From Eutreptiella sp. 'Long Island Sound 2002' (lineage: Eukaryota; Euglenozoa; Euglenophyceae; Eutreptiales; Eutreptiaceae), in NCBI GenBank assembly GCA_964036045.1, contig OZ038385.1:35194101-35258100 (forward strand): a stretch of DNA of 64,000 nucleotides. Reading direction: 5' to 3'. Below, in pieces: positions 26,757-39,298 of this stretch; positions within the stretch are counted from its first letter, which is position 1; every line of letters starts with the position of its first letter. A model generated the notes under the pieces. It was given only the letters and a program-made list of their open reading frames with translations. It had not been told where the DNA came from and did not search any database. The position numbers and the translations under genes are program-made.

Positions 26757-29498
26757 TTGTTAGCACTTTTTATTCCATTGGTGTATTATTTGTTGAACAC
26801 CATGAGCCCTGTTGTTGTTGCTTCAGTTCACGAAACACCTGGAAGCATGGGGTGTACATTTCTACAGCCGGCCAATCTACTTCCTGCCACAGTTTGCTTT
26901 GAGGCCCACTCCTATGTTGCGGCGTGGGATGCAATGAAGGCCAGGATGGTCAACAGAAGTGCCATGTGGTCCGTAAGTGAGTGGATCCAGGATGTTTGAA
27001 TTCCAAAACCATAATTGAGTTCCATGATAGCAGTATCATTTGCTGAGAAACCTGCACACATTCACACACTCTCTTTGCTGTGCTGATTCTCTCTTCAGAA
27101 CGCTGCACCCAATGCACAGGCTGTGTGTTTTGCCGCTCTATCTCTCTCACACACAGACTGTGTGTGTGTGTGTGTGTGTGTGTTGGCCTGTTTCCCATGT
27201 GGTCAGTTGCAATATCTTACTGCCTACAATGCTGGGCCAGCTGGTGGGTTGCTGTGGAATGTGGTAGATTCCTTTGCTTTTGTGACCTGAAAGGAAGGCT
27301 TCTGGCCAGATTACTGTTATGGCAACATCAGTCTGGATGTTTGTCGGAGGGTAGGTGATAAGTATTGCCACACTAGATTGTTGTATTTGGTTGGTGTTTG
27401 AATATTTCACCAGGCCTCCAGCTTTCAAGGATGTTCCAATTTCCAAGTGATATTTGAATTCCATGATATTACCATGCGCTTTGCTGAGACATGTGTACAT
27501 TTTTGCCTACTATGGCTTCCTCTTGTTTGCTTCCCCAGGCTAGCCCTAGGCCAGGTTGATGTCTCCAGTTCAGTGAGCACCACGTAATCAGTCTTCCCGC
27601 TGATTATTGTTCCCGCTGGAGTATTGGTATCCACAATGTAGGAGTCAGCAGAAGCCTTGGTAAGCGGAGGTTGTTAGCACTTTTTATTCCATTGGTGTAT
27701 TATTTGTTGAACACCATGAGCCCTGTTGTTGTTGCTTCAGTTCACGAAACACCTGGAAGCATGGGGTGTACATTTCTACAGCCGGCCAATCTACTTCCTG
27801 CCACAGTTTGCTTTGAGGCCCACTCCTATGTTGCGGCGTGGGATGCAATGAAGGCCAGGATGGTCAACAGAAGTGCCATGTGGTCCGTAAGTGAGTGGAT
27901 CCAGGATGTTTGAATTCCAAAACCATAATTGAGTTCCATGATAGCAGTATCATTTGCTGAGAAACCTGCACACATTCACACACTCTCTTTGCTGTGCTGA
28001 TTCTCTCTTCAGAACGCTGCACCCAATGCACAGGCTGTGTGTTTTGCCGCTCTATCTCTCTCACACACAGACTGTGTGTGTGTGTGTGTGTGTGTGTTGG
28101 CCTGTTTCCCATGTGGTCAGTTGCAATATCTTACTGCCTACAATGCTGGGCCAGCTGGTGGGTTGCTGTGGAATGTGGTAGATTCCTTTGCTTTTGTGAC
28201 CTGAAAGGAAGGCTTCTGGCCAGATTACTGTTATGGCAACATCAGTCTGGATGTTTGTCGGAGGGTAGGTGATAAGTATTGCCACACTAGATTGTTGTAT
28301 TTGGTTGGTGTTTGAATATTTCACCAGGCCTCCAGCTTTCAAGGATGTTCCAATTTCCAAGTGATATTTGAATTCCATGATATTACCATGCGCTTTGCTG
28401 AGACATGTGTACATTTTTGCCTACTATGGCTTCCTCTTGTTTGCTTCCCCAGGCTAGCCCTAGGCCAGGTTGATGTCTCCAGTTCAGTGAGCACCACGTA
28501 ATCAGTCTTCCCGCTGATTATTGTTCCCGCTGGAGTATTGGTATCCACAATGTAGGAGTCAGCAGAAGCCTTGGTAAGCGGAGGTTGTTAGCACTTTTTA
28601 TTCCATTGGTGTATTATTTGTTGAACACCATGAGCCCTGTTGTTGTTGCTTCAGTTCACGAAACACCTGGAAGCATGGGGTGTACATTTCTACAGCCAGC
28701 CAATCTACTTCCTGCCACAGTTTGCTTTGAGGCCCACTCCTATGTTGCGGCGTGGGATGCAATGAAGGCCAGGATGGTCAACAGAAGTGCCATGTGGTCC
28801 GTAAGTGAGTGGATCCAGGATGTTTGAATTCCAAAACCATAATTGAGTTCCATGATAGCAGTATCATTTGCTGAGAAACCTGCACACATTCACACACTCT
28901 CTTTGCTGTGCTGATTCTCTCTTCAGAACGCTGCACCCAATGCACAGGCTGTGTGTTTTGCCGCTCTATCTCTCTCACACACAGACTGTGTGTGTGTGTG
29001 TGTGTGTGTGTTGGCCTGTTTCCCATGTGGTCAGTTGCAATATCTTACTGCCTACAATGCTGGGCCAGCTGGTGGGTTGCTGTGGAATGTGGTAGATTCC
29101 TTTGCTTTTGTGACCTGAAAGGAAGCCTTCTGGCCAGATTGCAGTTATGGCAACATCAGTCTGGATGTTTGTCGGAGGGTAGGTGATAAGTATTGCCATA
29201 CTTGATTGTTGTATTTGGTTGGTGTTTGAATATTTCACCAGGCCTCCAGCTTTCAAGGATGTTCCAATTTCCAAGTGATATTTGAATTCCATGATATTAC
29301 CATGCGCTTTGCTGAGACATGTGTACATTTTTGCCTACTATGGCTTCCTCTTGTTTGCTTCCCCAGGCTAGCCCTAGGCCAGGTTGATGTCTCCAGTTCA
29401 GTGAGCACCAGGTAATCAGTGTTCCCGCTTATTATTGTTCCCGCTGGAGTATTGGTATCCACAATGTAGGAGTCAGCAGAAGCCTTGGTAAGCGGAGG

Positions 29499-30255
29499 TT
29501 GTTAGCACTTTTTATTCCATTGGTGTATTATTTGTTGAACACCATGAGCCCTGTTGTTGTTGCTTCAGTTCACGAAACACCTGGAAGCATGGGGTGTACA
29601 TTTCTACACCCGGCCAATCTACTTCCTGCCACAGTTTGCTTTGAGGCCCACTCCTATGTTGCGGCGTGGGATGCAATGAAGGCCAGGATGGTCAACAGAA
29701 GTGCCATGTGGTCCGTAAGTGAGTGGATCCAGGATGTTTGAATTCCAAAACCATAATTGAGTTCCATGATAGCAGTATCATTTGCTGAGAAACCTGCACA
29801 CATTCACACACTCTCTTTGCTGTGCTGATTCTCTCTTCAGAACGCTGCACCCAATGCACAGGCTGTGTTTTTTGAAAGGAAGCCTTCTGGCCAGATTGCT
29901 GTTGTGGTAACATGAGTCTGGATGTTTGTCGGAGGTTAGGTGATAAGTATTGCCACACTAGATTGTTGTATTTGGTTGGTGTTTGAATATTTCACCAGGC
30001 CTCCAGCTTTCAAGGATGTTCCAATTTCCAAGTGATATTTGAATTCCATGATATTACCATGCGCTTTGCTGAGACATGTGTACATTTTTGCCTACTATGG
30101 CTTCCTCTTGTTTGCTTCCCCAGGCTAGCCCTAGGCCAGGTTGATGTCTCCAGTTCAGTGAGCACCAGGTAATCAGTGTTCCCGCTTATTATTGTTCCCA
30201 CTGGAGTATTGGTATCCACAATGTAGGAGTCAGCAGAAGCCTTGGTAAGCGGAGG
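29499..30255 (+). repeat. Short (757-bp) satellite unit, unit 30
   Basis: It has the deletion scar and second-subgroup variants (GTTGTGGTAACATGAG). With the following unit it forms the first copy of a two-unit block that is repeated at 32091-33766. Confidence 0.95.
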
Positions 30256-32090
30256 TTGTTAGCACTTTTTATTCCATTGGTGTATTATTTGTTGAACACC
30301 ATGAGCCCTGTTGTTGTTGCTTCAGTTCACGAAACACCTGGAAGCATGGGGTGTACATTTCTACAGCCGGCCAATCTACTTCCTGCCACAGTTTGCTTTG
30401 AGGCCCACTCCTATGTTGCGGCGTGGGATGCAATGAAGGCCAGGATGGTCAACAGAAGTGCCATGTGGTCCGTAAGTGAGTGGATCCAGGATGTTTGAAT
30501 TCCAAAACCATAATTGAGTTCCATGATAGCAGTATCATTTGCTGAGAAACCTGCACACATTCACACACTCTCTTTGCTGTGCTGATTCTCTCTTCAGAAC
30601 GCTGCACCCAATGCACAGGCTGTGTGTTTTGCCGCTCTATCTCTCTCACACACAGACTGTGTGTGTGTGTGTGTGTGTGTTTGTGTGTGTTGGCCTGTTT
30701 CCCATGTTGTCAGTTGCAATATCTTACTGCCTACAATGCTGGGCCAGGTGGGTTACTGTGGAATGTGGTAGATTCCTTTGCTTTTGTGACCTGAAAGGAA
30801 GCCTTCTGGCCAGATTGCAGTTATGGCAACATCAGTCTGGATGTTTGTCGGAGGGTAGGTGATAAGTATTGCCACACTAGATTGTTGTATTTGGTTGGTG
30901 TTTGAATATTTCACCAGGCCTCCAGCTTTCAAGGATGTTCCAATTTCCAAGTGATATTTGAATTCCATGATATTACCATGCGCTTTGCTGAGACATGTGT
31001 ACATTTTTGCCTACTATGGCTTCCTCTTGTTTGCTTCCTCAGGCTAGCTCTAGGCTAGGTTGATGTCTCCAGTTCAGTGAGCACCGGGTAATCAGTCTTC
31101 CCGCTTATTATTGTTCCCACTGGAGTATTGGTATCCACAATGTAGGAGTCAGCAGAAGCCTTGGTAAGCGGAGGTTGTTAGCACTTTTTATTCCATTGGT
31201 GTATTATTTGTTGAACACCGTGAGCCCTGTTGTTGTTGCTTCAGTTCATGAAACACCTGGAAGCATGGGGTGTACATTTCTACAGCCGGCCAATCTACTT
31301 CCTGCCACAGTTTGCTTTGAGGCCCACTCCTATGTTGCGGCGTGGGATGCAATGAAGGCCAGGATGGTCAACAGAAGTGCCATGTGGTCCGTAAGTGAGT
31401 GGATCCAGGATGTTTGAATTCCAAAACCATAATTGAGTTCCATGATAGCAGTATCATTTGCTGAGAAACCTGCACACATTCACACACTCTCTTTGCTGTG
31501 CTGATTCTCTCTTCAGAACGCTGCACCCAATGCACAGGCTGTGTGTTTTGCCGCTCTATCTCTCTCACACACAGACTGTGTGTGTGTGTGTGTGTGTGTG
31601 TGTTGGCCTGTTTCCCATGTGGTCAGTTGCAATATCTTACTGCCTACAATGCTGGGCCAGCTGGTGGGTTGCTGTGGAATGTGGTAGATTCCTTTGCTTT
31701 TGTGACCTGAAAGGAAGCCTTCTGGCCAGATTGCAGTTATGGCAACATCAGTCTGGATGTTTGTCGGAGGGTAGGTGATAAGTATTGCCACACTAGATTG
31801 TTGTACTTGGTTGGTGTTTGAATATTTCACCAGGCCTCCAGCTTTCAAGGATGTTCCAATTTCCAAGTGATATTTGAATTCCATGATATTACCATGCGCT
31901 TTGCTGAGACATGTGTACATTTTTGCCTACTATGGCTTCCTCTTGTTTGCTTCCCCAGGCTAGCCCTAGGCCAGGTTGATGTCTCCAGTTCAGTGAGCAC
32001 CAGGTAATCAGTGTTCCCGCTTATTATTGTTCCCGCTGGAGTATTGGTATCCACAATGTAGGAGTCAGCAGAAGCCTTGGTAAGCGGAGG

Positions 32091-32847
32091 TTGTTAGCAC
32101 TTTTTATTCCATTGGTGTATTATTTGTTGAACACCATGAGCCCTGTTGTTGTTGCTTCAGTTCACGAAACACCTGGAAGCATGGGGTGTACATTTCTACA
32201 CCCGGCCAATCTACTTCCTGCCACAGTTTGCTTTGAGGCCCACTCCTATGTTGCGGCGTGGGATGCAATGAAGGCCAGGATGGTCAACAGAAGTGCCATG
32301 TGGTCCGTAAGTGAGTGGATCCAGGATGTTTGAATTCCAAAACCATAATTGAGTTCCATGATAGCAGTATCATTTGCTGAGAAACCTGCACACATTCACA
32401 CACACTCTTTGCTGTGCTGATTCTCTCTTCAGAACGCTGCACCCAATGCACAGGCTGTGTTTTTTGAAAGGAAGCCTTCTGGCCAGATTGCTGTTGTGGT
32501 AACATGAGTCTGGATGTTTGTCGGAGGTTAGGTGATAAGTATTGCCACACTAGATTGTTGTATTTGGTTGGTGTTTGAATATTTCACCAGGCCTCCAGCT
32601 TTCAAGGATGTTCCAATTTCCAAGTGATATTTGAATTCCATGATATTACCATGCGCTTTGCTGAGACATGTGTACATTTTTGCCTACTATGGCTTCCTCT
32701 TGTTTGCTTCCCCAGGCTAGCCCTAGGCCAGGTTGATGTCTCCAGTTCAGTGAGCACCAGGTAATCAGTGTTCCCGCTTATTATTGTTCCCACTGGAGTA
32801 TTGGTATCCACAATGTAGGAGTCAGCAGAAGCCTTGGTAAGCGGAGG
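32091..32847 (+). repeat. Short (757-bp) satellite unit, unit 33
   Basis: It shares the deletion scar and TACACCCGGCC variant with unit 30, of which it appears to be the duplicate. Confidence 0.95.
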
Positions 32848-33247
32848 TTGTTAGCACTTTTTATTCCATTGGTGTATTATTTGTTGAACACCATGAGCCC
32901 TGTTGTTGTTGCTTCAGTTCACGAAACACCTGGAAGCATGGGGTGTACATTTCTACAGCCGGCCAATCTACTTCCTGCCACAGTTTGCTTTGAGGCCCAC
33001 TCCTATGTTGCGGCGTGGGATGCAATGAAGGCCAGGATGGTCAACAGAAGTGCCATGTGGTCCGTAAGTGAGTGGATCCAGGATGTTTGAATTCCAAAAC
33101 CATAATTGAGTTCCATGATAGCAGTATCATTTGCTGAGAAACCTGCACACATTCACACACTCTCTTTGCTGTGCTGATTCTCTCTTCAGAACGCTGCACC
33201 CAATGCACAGGCTGTGTGTTTTGCCGCTCTATCTCTCTCACACACAG

Positions 33248-33283
<36 letters not shown>

Positions 33284-35990
33284 GGCCTGTTTCCCATGTT
33301 GTCAGTTGCAATATCTTACTGCCTACAATGCTGGGCCAGGTGGGTTACTGTGGAATGTGGTAGATTCCTTTGCTTTTGTGACCTGAAAGGAAGCCTTCTG
33401 GCCAGATTGCAGTTATGGCAACATCAGTCTGGATGTTTGTCGGAGGGTAGGTGATAAGTATTGCCACACTAGATTGTTGTATTTGGTTGGTGTTTGAATA
33501 TTTCACCAGGCCTCCAGCTTTCAAGGATGTTCCAATTTCCAAGTGATATTTGAATTCCATGATATTACCATGCGCTTTGCTGAGACATGTGTACATTTTT
33601 GCCTACTATGGCTTCCTCTTGTTTGCTTCCTCAGGCTAGCTCTAGGCTAGGTTGATGTCTCCAGTTCAGTGAGCACCGGGTAATCAGTCTTCCCGCTGAT
33701 TATTGTTCCCACTGGAGTATTGGTATCCACAATGTAGGAGTCAGCAGAAGCCTTGGTAAGCGGAGGTTGTTAGCACTTTTTATTCCATTGGTGTATTATT
33801 TGTTGAACACCATGAGCCCTGTTGTTGTTGCTTCAGTTCATGAAACACCTGGAAGCATGGGGTGTACATTTCTACAGCCGGCCAATCTACTTCCTGCCAC
33901 AGTTTGCTTTGAGGCCCACTCCTATGTTGCGGCGTGGGATGCAATGAAGGCCAGGATGGTCAACAGAAGTGCCATGTGGTCCGTAAGTGAGTGGATCCAG
34001 GATGTTTGAATTCCAAAACCATAATTGAGTTCCATGATAGCAGTATCATTTGCTGAGAAACCTGCACACATTCACACACTCTCTTTGCTGTGCTGATTCT
34101 CTCTTCAGAACGCTGCACCCAATGCACAGGCTGTGTGTTTTGCCGCTCTATCTCTCTCACACACAGACTGTGTGTGTGTGTGTGTGTGTGTGTTGGCCTG
34201 TTTCCCATGTGGTCAGTTGCAATATCTTACTGCCTACAATGCTGGGCCAGCTGGTGGGTTGCTGTGGAATGTGGTAGATTCCTTTGCTTTTGACCTGAAA
34301 GGAAGGCTTCTGGCCAGATTACTGTTATGGCAACATCAGTCTGGATGTTTGTCGGAGGGTAGGTGATAAGTATTGCCACACTAGATTGTTGTATTTGGTT
34401 GGTGTTTGAATATTTCACCAGGCCTCCAGCTTTCAAGGATGTTCCAATTTCCAAGTGATATTTGAATTCCATGATATTACCATGCGCTTTGCTGAGACAT
34501 GTGTACATTTTTGCCTACTATGGCTTCCTCTTGTTTGCTTCCCCAGGCTAGCCCTAGGCTAGGTTGATGTCTCCAGTTCAGTGAGCACCGGGTAATCAGT
34601 CTTCCTGCTTATTATTGTTCCCGCTGGAGTATTGGTATCCACAATGTAGGAGTCAGCAGAAGCCTTGGTAAGCGGAGGTTGTTAGCAACTTTTATTCCAT
34701 TGGTGTATTATTTGTTGAACACCATGAGCCCTGTTGTTGTTGCTTCAGTTCATGAAACACCTGGAAGCATGGGGTGTACATTTCTACAGCCGGCCAATCT
34801 ACTTCCTGCCACAGTTTGCTTTGAGGCCCACTCCTATGTTGCGGCGTGGGATGCAATGAAGGCCAGGATGGTCAACAGAAGTGCCATGTGGTCCGTAAGT
34901 GAGTGGATCCAGGATGTTTGAATTCCAAAACCATAATTGAGTTCCATGATAGCAGTATCATTTGCTGAGAAACCTGCACACATTCACACACTCTCTTTGC
35001 TGTGCTGATTCTCTCTTCAGAACGCTGCACCCAATGCACAGGCTGTGTGTTTTGCCGCTCTATCTCTCTCACACACAGACTGTGTGTGTGTGTGTGTGTG
35101 TGTGTTGGCCTGTTTCCCATGTGGTCAGTTGCAATATCTTACTGCCTACAATGCTGGGCCAGCTGGTGGGTTGCTGTGGAATGTGGTAGATTCCTTTGCT
35201 TTTGACCTGAAAGGAAGGCTTCTGGCCAGATTGCAGTTATGGCAACATCAGTCTGGATGTTTGTCGGAGGTTAGGTGATAAGTATTGCCACACTAGATTG
35301 TTGTATTTGGTTGGTGTTTGAATATTTCACCAGGCCTCCAGCTTTCAAGGATGTTCCAATTTCCAAGTGATATTTGAATTCCATGATATTACCATGCGCT
35401 TTGCTGAGACATGTGTACATTTTTGCCTACTATGGCTTCCTCTTGTTTGCTTCCCCAGGCTAGCCCTAGGCTAGGTTGATGTCTCCAGTTCAGTGAGCAC
35501 CGGGTAATCAGTCTTCCTGCTTATTATTGTTCCCGCTGGAGTATTGGTATCCACAATGTAGGAGTCAGCAGAAGCCTTGGTAAGCGGAGGTTGTTAGCAC
35601 TTTTTATTCCATTGGTGTATTATTTGTTGAACACCATGAGCCCTGTTGTTGTTGCTTCAGTTCACGAATCACCTGGAAGCATGGGGTGTACATTTCTACA
35701 GCCGGCCAATCTACTTCCTGCCACAGTTTGCTTTGAGGCCCACTCCTATGTTGCGGCGTGGGATGCAATGAAGGCCAGGATGGTCAACAGAAGTGCCATG
35801 TGGTCCGTAAGTGAGTGGATCCAGGATGTTTGAATTCCAAAACCATAATTGAGTTCCATGATAGCAGTATCATTTGCTGAGAAACCTGCACACATTCACA
35901 CACTCTCTTTGCTGTGCTGATTCTCTCTTCAGAATGCTGCACCCAATGCACAGGCTGTGTGTTTTGCCGCTCTATCTCTCTCACACACAG

Positions 35991-36024
<34 letters not shown>

Positions 36025-36508
36025 GGCCTGTTTCCCATGTTGTCAGTTGCAATATCTTACTGCCTACAATGCTGGGCCAGCTGGTGGGTTGCTGTGGAAT
36101 GTGGTAGATTCCTTTGCTTTTGACCTAAAAGGAAGCCTTCTGGCCAGATTACTGTTATGGCAACATCAGTCTGGATGTTTGTCAGAGGGTAGGTGATAAG
36201 TATTGCCACACTAGATTGTTGTATTTGGTTGGTGTTTGAATATTTCACCAGGCCTCCAGCTTTCAAGGATGTTCCAATTTCCAAGTGATATTTGAATTCC
36301 ATGATATTACCATGCGCTTTGCTGAGACATGTGTACATTTTTGCCTACTATGGCTTCCTCTTGTTTGCTTCCCCAGGCTAGCTCTAGGCTAGGTTGATTT
36401 CTCCAGTTCAGTGAGCACCACGTAATCAGTGTTCCCGCTTATTATTGTTCCCGCTGGAGTATTGGTATCCACAATGTAGGAGTCAGCAGAAGCCTTGGTA
36501 AGCGGAGG

Positions 36509-37265
36509 TTGTTAGCACTTTTTATTCCATTGGTGTATTATTTGTTGAACACCGTGAGCCCTGTTGTTGTTGCTTCAGTTCATGAAACACCTGGAAGCAT
36601 GGGGTGTACATTTCTACAGCCGGCCAATCTACTTCCTGCCACAGTTTGCTTTGAGGCCCACTCCTATGTTGCGGCGTGGGATGCAATGAAGGCCAGGATG
36701 GTCAACAGAAGTGCCATGTGGTCCGTAAGTGAGTGGATCCAGGATGTTTGAATTCCAAAACCATAATTGAGTTCCATGATAGCAGTATCATTTGCTGAGA
36801 AACCTGCACACATTCACACACACTCTTTGCTGTGCTGATTCTCTCTTCAGAACGCTGCACCCAATGCACAGGCTGTGTTTTTTGAAAGGAAGCCTTCTGG
36901 CCAGATTGCTGTTGTGGTAACATGAGTCTGGATGTTTGTCGGAGGTTAGGTGATAAGTATTGCCACACTAGATTGTTGTATTTGGTTGGTGTTTGAATAT
37001 TTCACCAGGCCTCCAGCTTTCAAGGATGTTCCAATTTCCAAGTGATATTTGAATTCCATGATATTACCATGCGCTTTGCTGAGACATGTGTACATTTTTG
37101 CCTACTATGGCTTCCTCTTGTTTGCTTCCCCAGGCTAGCCCTAGGCCAGGTTGATGTCTCCAGTTCAGTGAGCACCAGGTAATCAGTGTTCCCGCTTATT
37201 ATTGTTCCCGCTGGAGTATTGGTATCCACAATGTAGGAGTCAGCAGAAGCCTTGGTAAGCGGAGG
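36509..37265 (+). repeat. Short (757-bp) satellite unit, unit 38
   Basis: It has the deletion scar and second-subgroup variants (GTTGTGGTAACATGAG). It is followed by a unit with the rare CAGCTAGCC variant. Confidence 0.95.
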
Positions 37266-39298
37266 TTGTTAGCACTTTTTATTCCATTGGTGTATTATTT
37301 GTTGAACACCATGAGCCCTGTTGTTGTTGCTTCAGTTCATGAAACACCTGGAAGCATGGGGTGTACATTTCTACAGCTAGCCAATCTACTTCCTGCCACA
37401 GTTTGCTTTGAGGCCCACTCCTATGTTGCGGCGTGGGATGCAATGAAGGCCAGGATGGTCAACAGAAGTGCCATGTGGTCCGTAAGTGAGTGGATCCAGG
37501 ATGTTTGAATTCCAAAACCATAATTGAGTTCCATGATAGCAGTATCATTTGCTGAGAAACCTGCACACATTCACACACTCTCTTTGCTGTGCTGATTCTC
37601 TCTTCAGAACGCTGCACCCAATGCACAGGCTGTGTGTTTTGCCGCTCTATCTCTCTCACACACAGACTGTGTGTGTGTGTGTGTGTGTGTTGGCCTGTTT
37701 CCCATGTTGTCAGTTGCAATATCTTACTGCCTACAATGCTGGGCCAGCTGGTGCGTTGCTGTGGAATGTGGTAGATTCCTTTGCTTTTGTGACCTGAAAG
37801 GAAGGCTTCTGGCCAGATTACTGTTATGGCAACATCAGTCTGGATGTTTGTCGGAGGGTAGGTGATAAGTATTGCCACACTAGATTGTTGTATTTGGTTG
37901 GTGTTTGAATATTTCACCAGGCCTCCAGCTTTCAAGGATGTTCCAATTTCCAAGTGATATTTGAATTCCATGATATTACCATGCGCTTTGCTGAGACATG
38001 TGCACATTTTTGCCTCCTATGGCTTCCTCTTGTTTGCTTCCCCAGGCTAGCCCTAGGCTAGGTTGATGTCTCCAGTTCAGTGAGCACCACGTAATCAGTC
38101 TTCCCGCTTATTATTGTTCCCACTGGAGTATTGGTATCCACAATGTAGGAGTCAGCAGAAGCCTTGGTAAGCGGAGGTTGTTAGCACTTTTTATTCCATT
38201 GGTGTATTATTTGTTGAACACCATGAGCCCTGTTGTTGTTGCTTCAGTTCATGAAACACCTGGAAGCATGGGGTGTACATTTCTACAGCCGGCCAATCTA
38301 CCTTCTGCCACAGTTTGCTTTGAGGCCCACTCCTATGTTGCGGCGTGGGATGCAATGAAGGCCAGGATGGTCAACAGAAGTGCCATGTGGTCCGTAAGTG
38401 AGTGGATCCAGGATGTTTGAATTCCAAAACCATAATTGAGTTCTATGATAGCAGTATCATTTGCTGAGAAACCTGCACACATTCACACACTCTCTTTGCT
38501 GTGCTGATTCTCTCTTCAGAACGCTGCACCCAATGCACAGGCTGTGTGTTTTGCCGCTCTATCTCTCTCACACACAGACTGTGTGTGTGTGTGTGTGTGT
38601 GTGTTGGCCTGTTTCCCATGTTGTCAGTTGCAATATCTTACTGCCTACAATGCTGGGCCAGCTGGTGGGTTGCTGTGGAATGTGGTAGATTCCTTTGCTT
38701 TTTTGACCTGAAAGGAAGGCTTCTGGCCAGATTACTGTTATGGCAACATCAGTCTGGATGTTTGTCGGAGGGTAGGTGATAAGTATTGCCACACTAGATT
38801 GTTGTATTTGGTTGGTGTTTGAATATTTCACCAGGCCTCCAGCTTTCAAGGATGTTCCAATTTCCAAGTGATATTTGAATTCCATGATATTACCATGCGC
38901 TTTGCTGAGACATGTGTACATTTTTGCCTCCTATGGCTTCCTCTTGTTTGCTTCCCCAGGCTAGCTCTAGGCTAGGTTGGTGTCTCCAGTTCAGTGAGCA
39001 CCGGGTAATCAGTGTTCCCGCTTATTATTGTTCCCGCTGGAGTATTGGTATCCACAATGTAGGAGTCAGCAGAAGCCTTGGTAAGCGGAGGTTGTTAGCA
39101 CTTTTTATTCCATTGGTGTATTATTTATTGAACACCATGAGCCCTGTTGTTGTTGCTTCAGTTCATGAAACACCTGGAAGCATGGGGTGTACATTTCTAC
39201 AGCCGGCCAATCTACTTCCTGCCACAGTTTGCTTTGAGGCCCACTCCTATGTTGCGGCGTGGGATGCAATGAAGGCCAGGATGGTCAACAGAAGTGCC

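Larger units (their letters stand above)
29499..33766 (+). repeat. Higher-order repeat: short unit plus marked long unit, two copies
   Basis: Blocks 29499-31174 and 32091-33766 are each 1,676 bp (757 + 919). Both long units share the private deletion GGGCCAGGTGGGTTACTG, an extended TG run and TTGCTTCCTCAGGCTAGCTC where others have TTCCCCAGG. A full-length unit (31175-32090) separates them. Confidence 0.85.
3199..39298 (+). repeat. About 36-kb satellite array, 40 complete head-to-tail units
   Basis: Using TTGTTAGCA(C/A) as anchor, units start at 3461, 4373, 5291, 6208, 7120, 8032, 8944, 9856, 10768, 11680, 12596, 13510, 14422, 15179, 16091, 17003, 17917, 18833, 19745, 20502, 21422, 22338, 23258, 24172, 25086, 26000, 26757, 27671, 28585, 29499, 30256, 31175, 32091, 32848, 33767, 34679, 35591, 36509, 37266, 38178 and 39092 (partial). 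Thirty-four intervals are 912-920 bp and six are 757 bp. Units differ by scattered substitutions and by the length of an internal TG run. Each has one GGATCC and two GAATTC sites. The frames seen on both strands (for example an 82-residue plus-strand frame and a 182-residue minus-strand frame) recur in every unit, shift with TG length and show no conserved domain. I treat the array as non-coding satellite DNA. Confidence 0.98.

Noticed and set aside
3199-39298. CRISPR-like or rDNA array
   Set aside because: Units are ~0.9 kb without short direct repeats and unique spacers, and no rRNA-like sequence is present in the unit.
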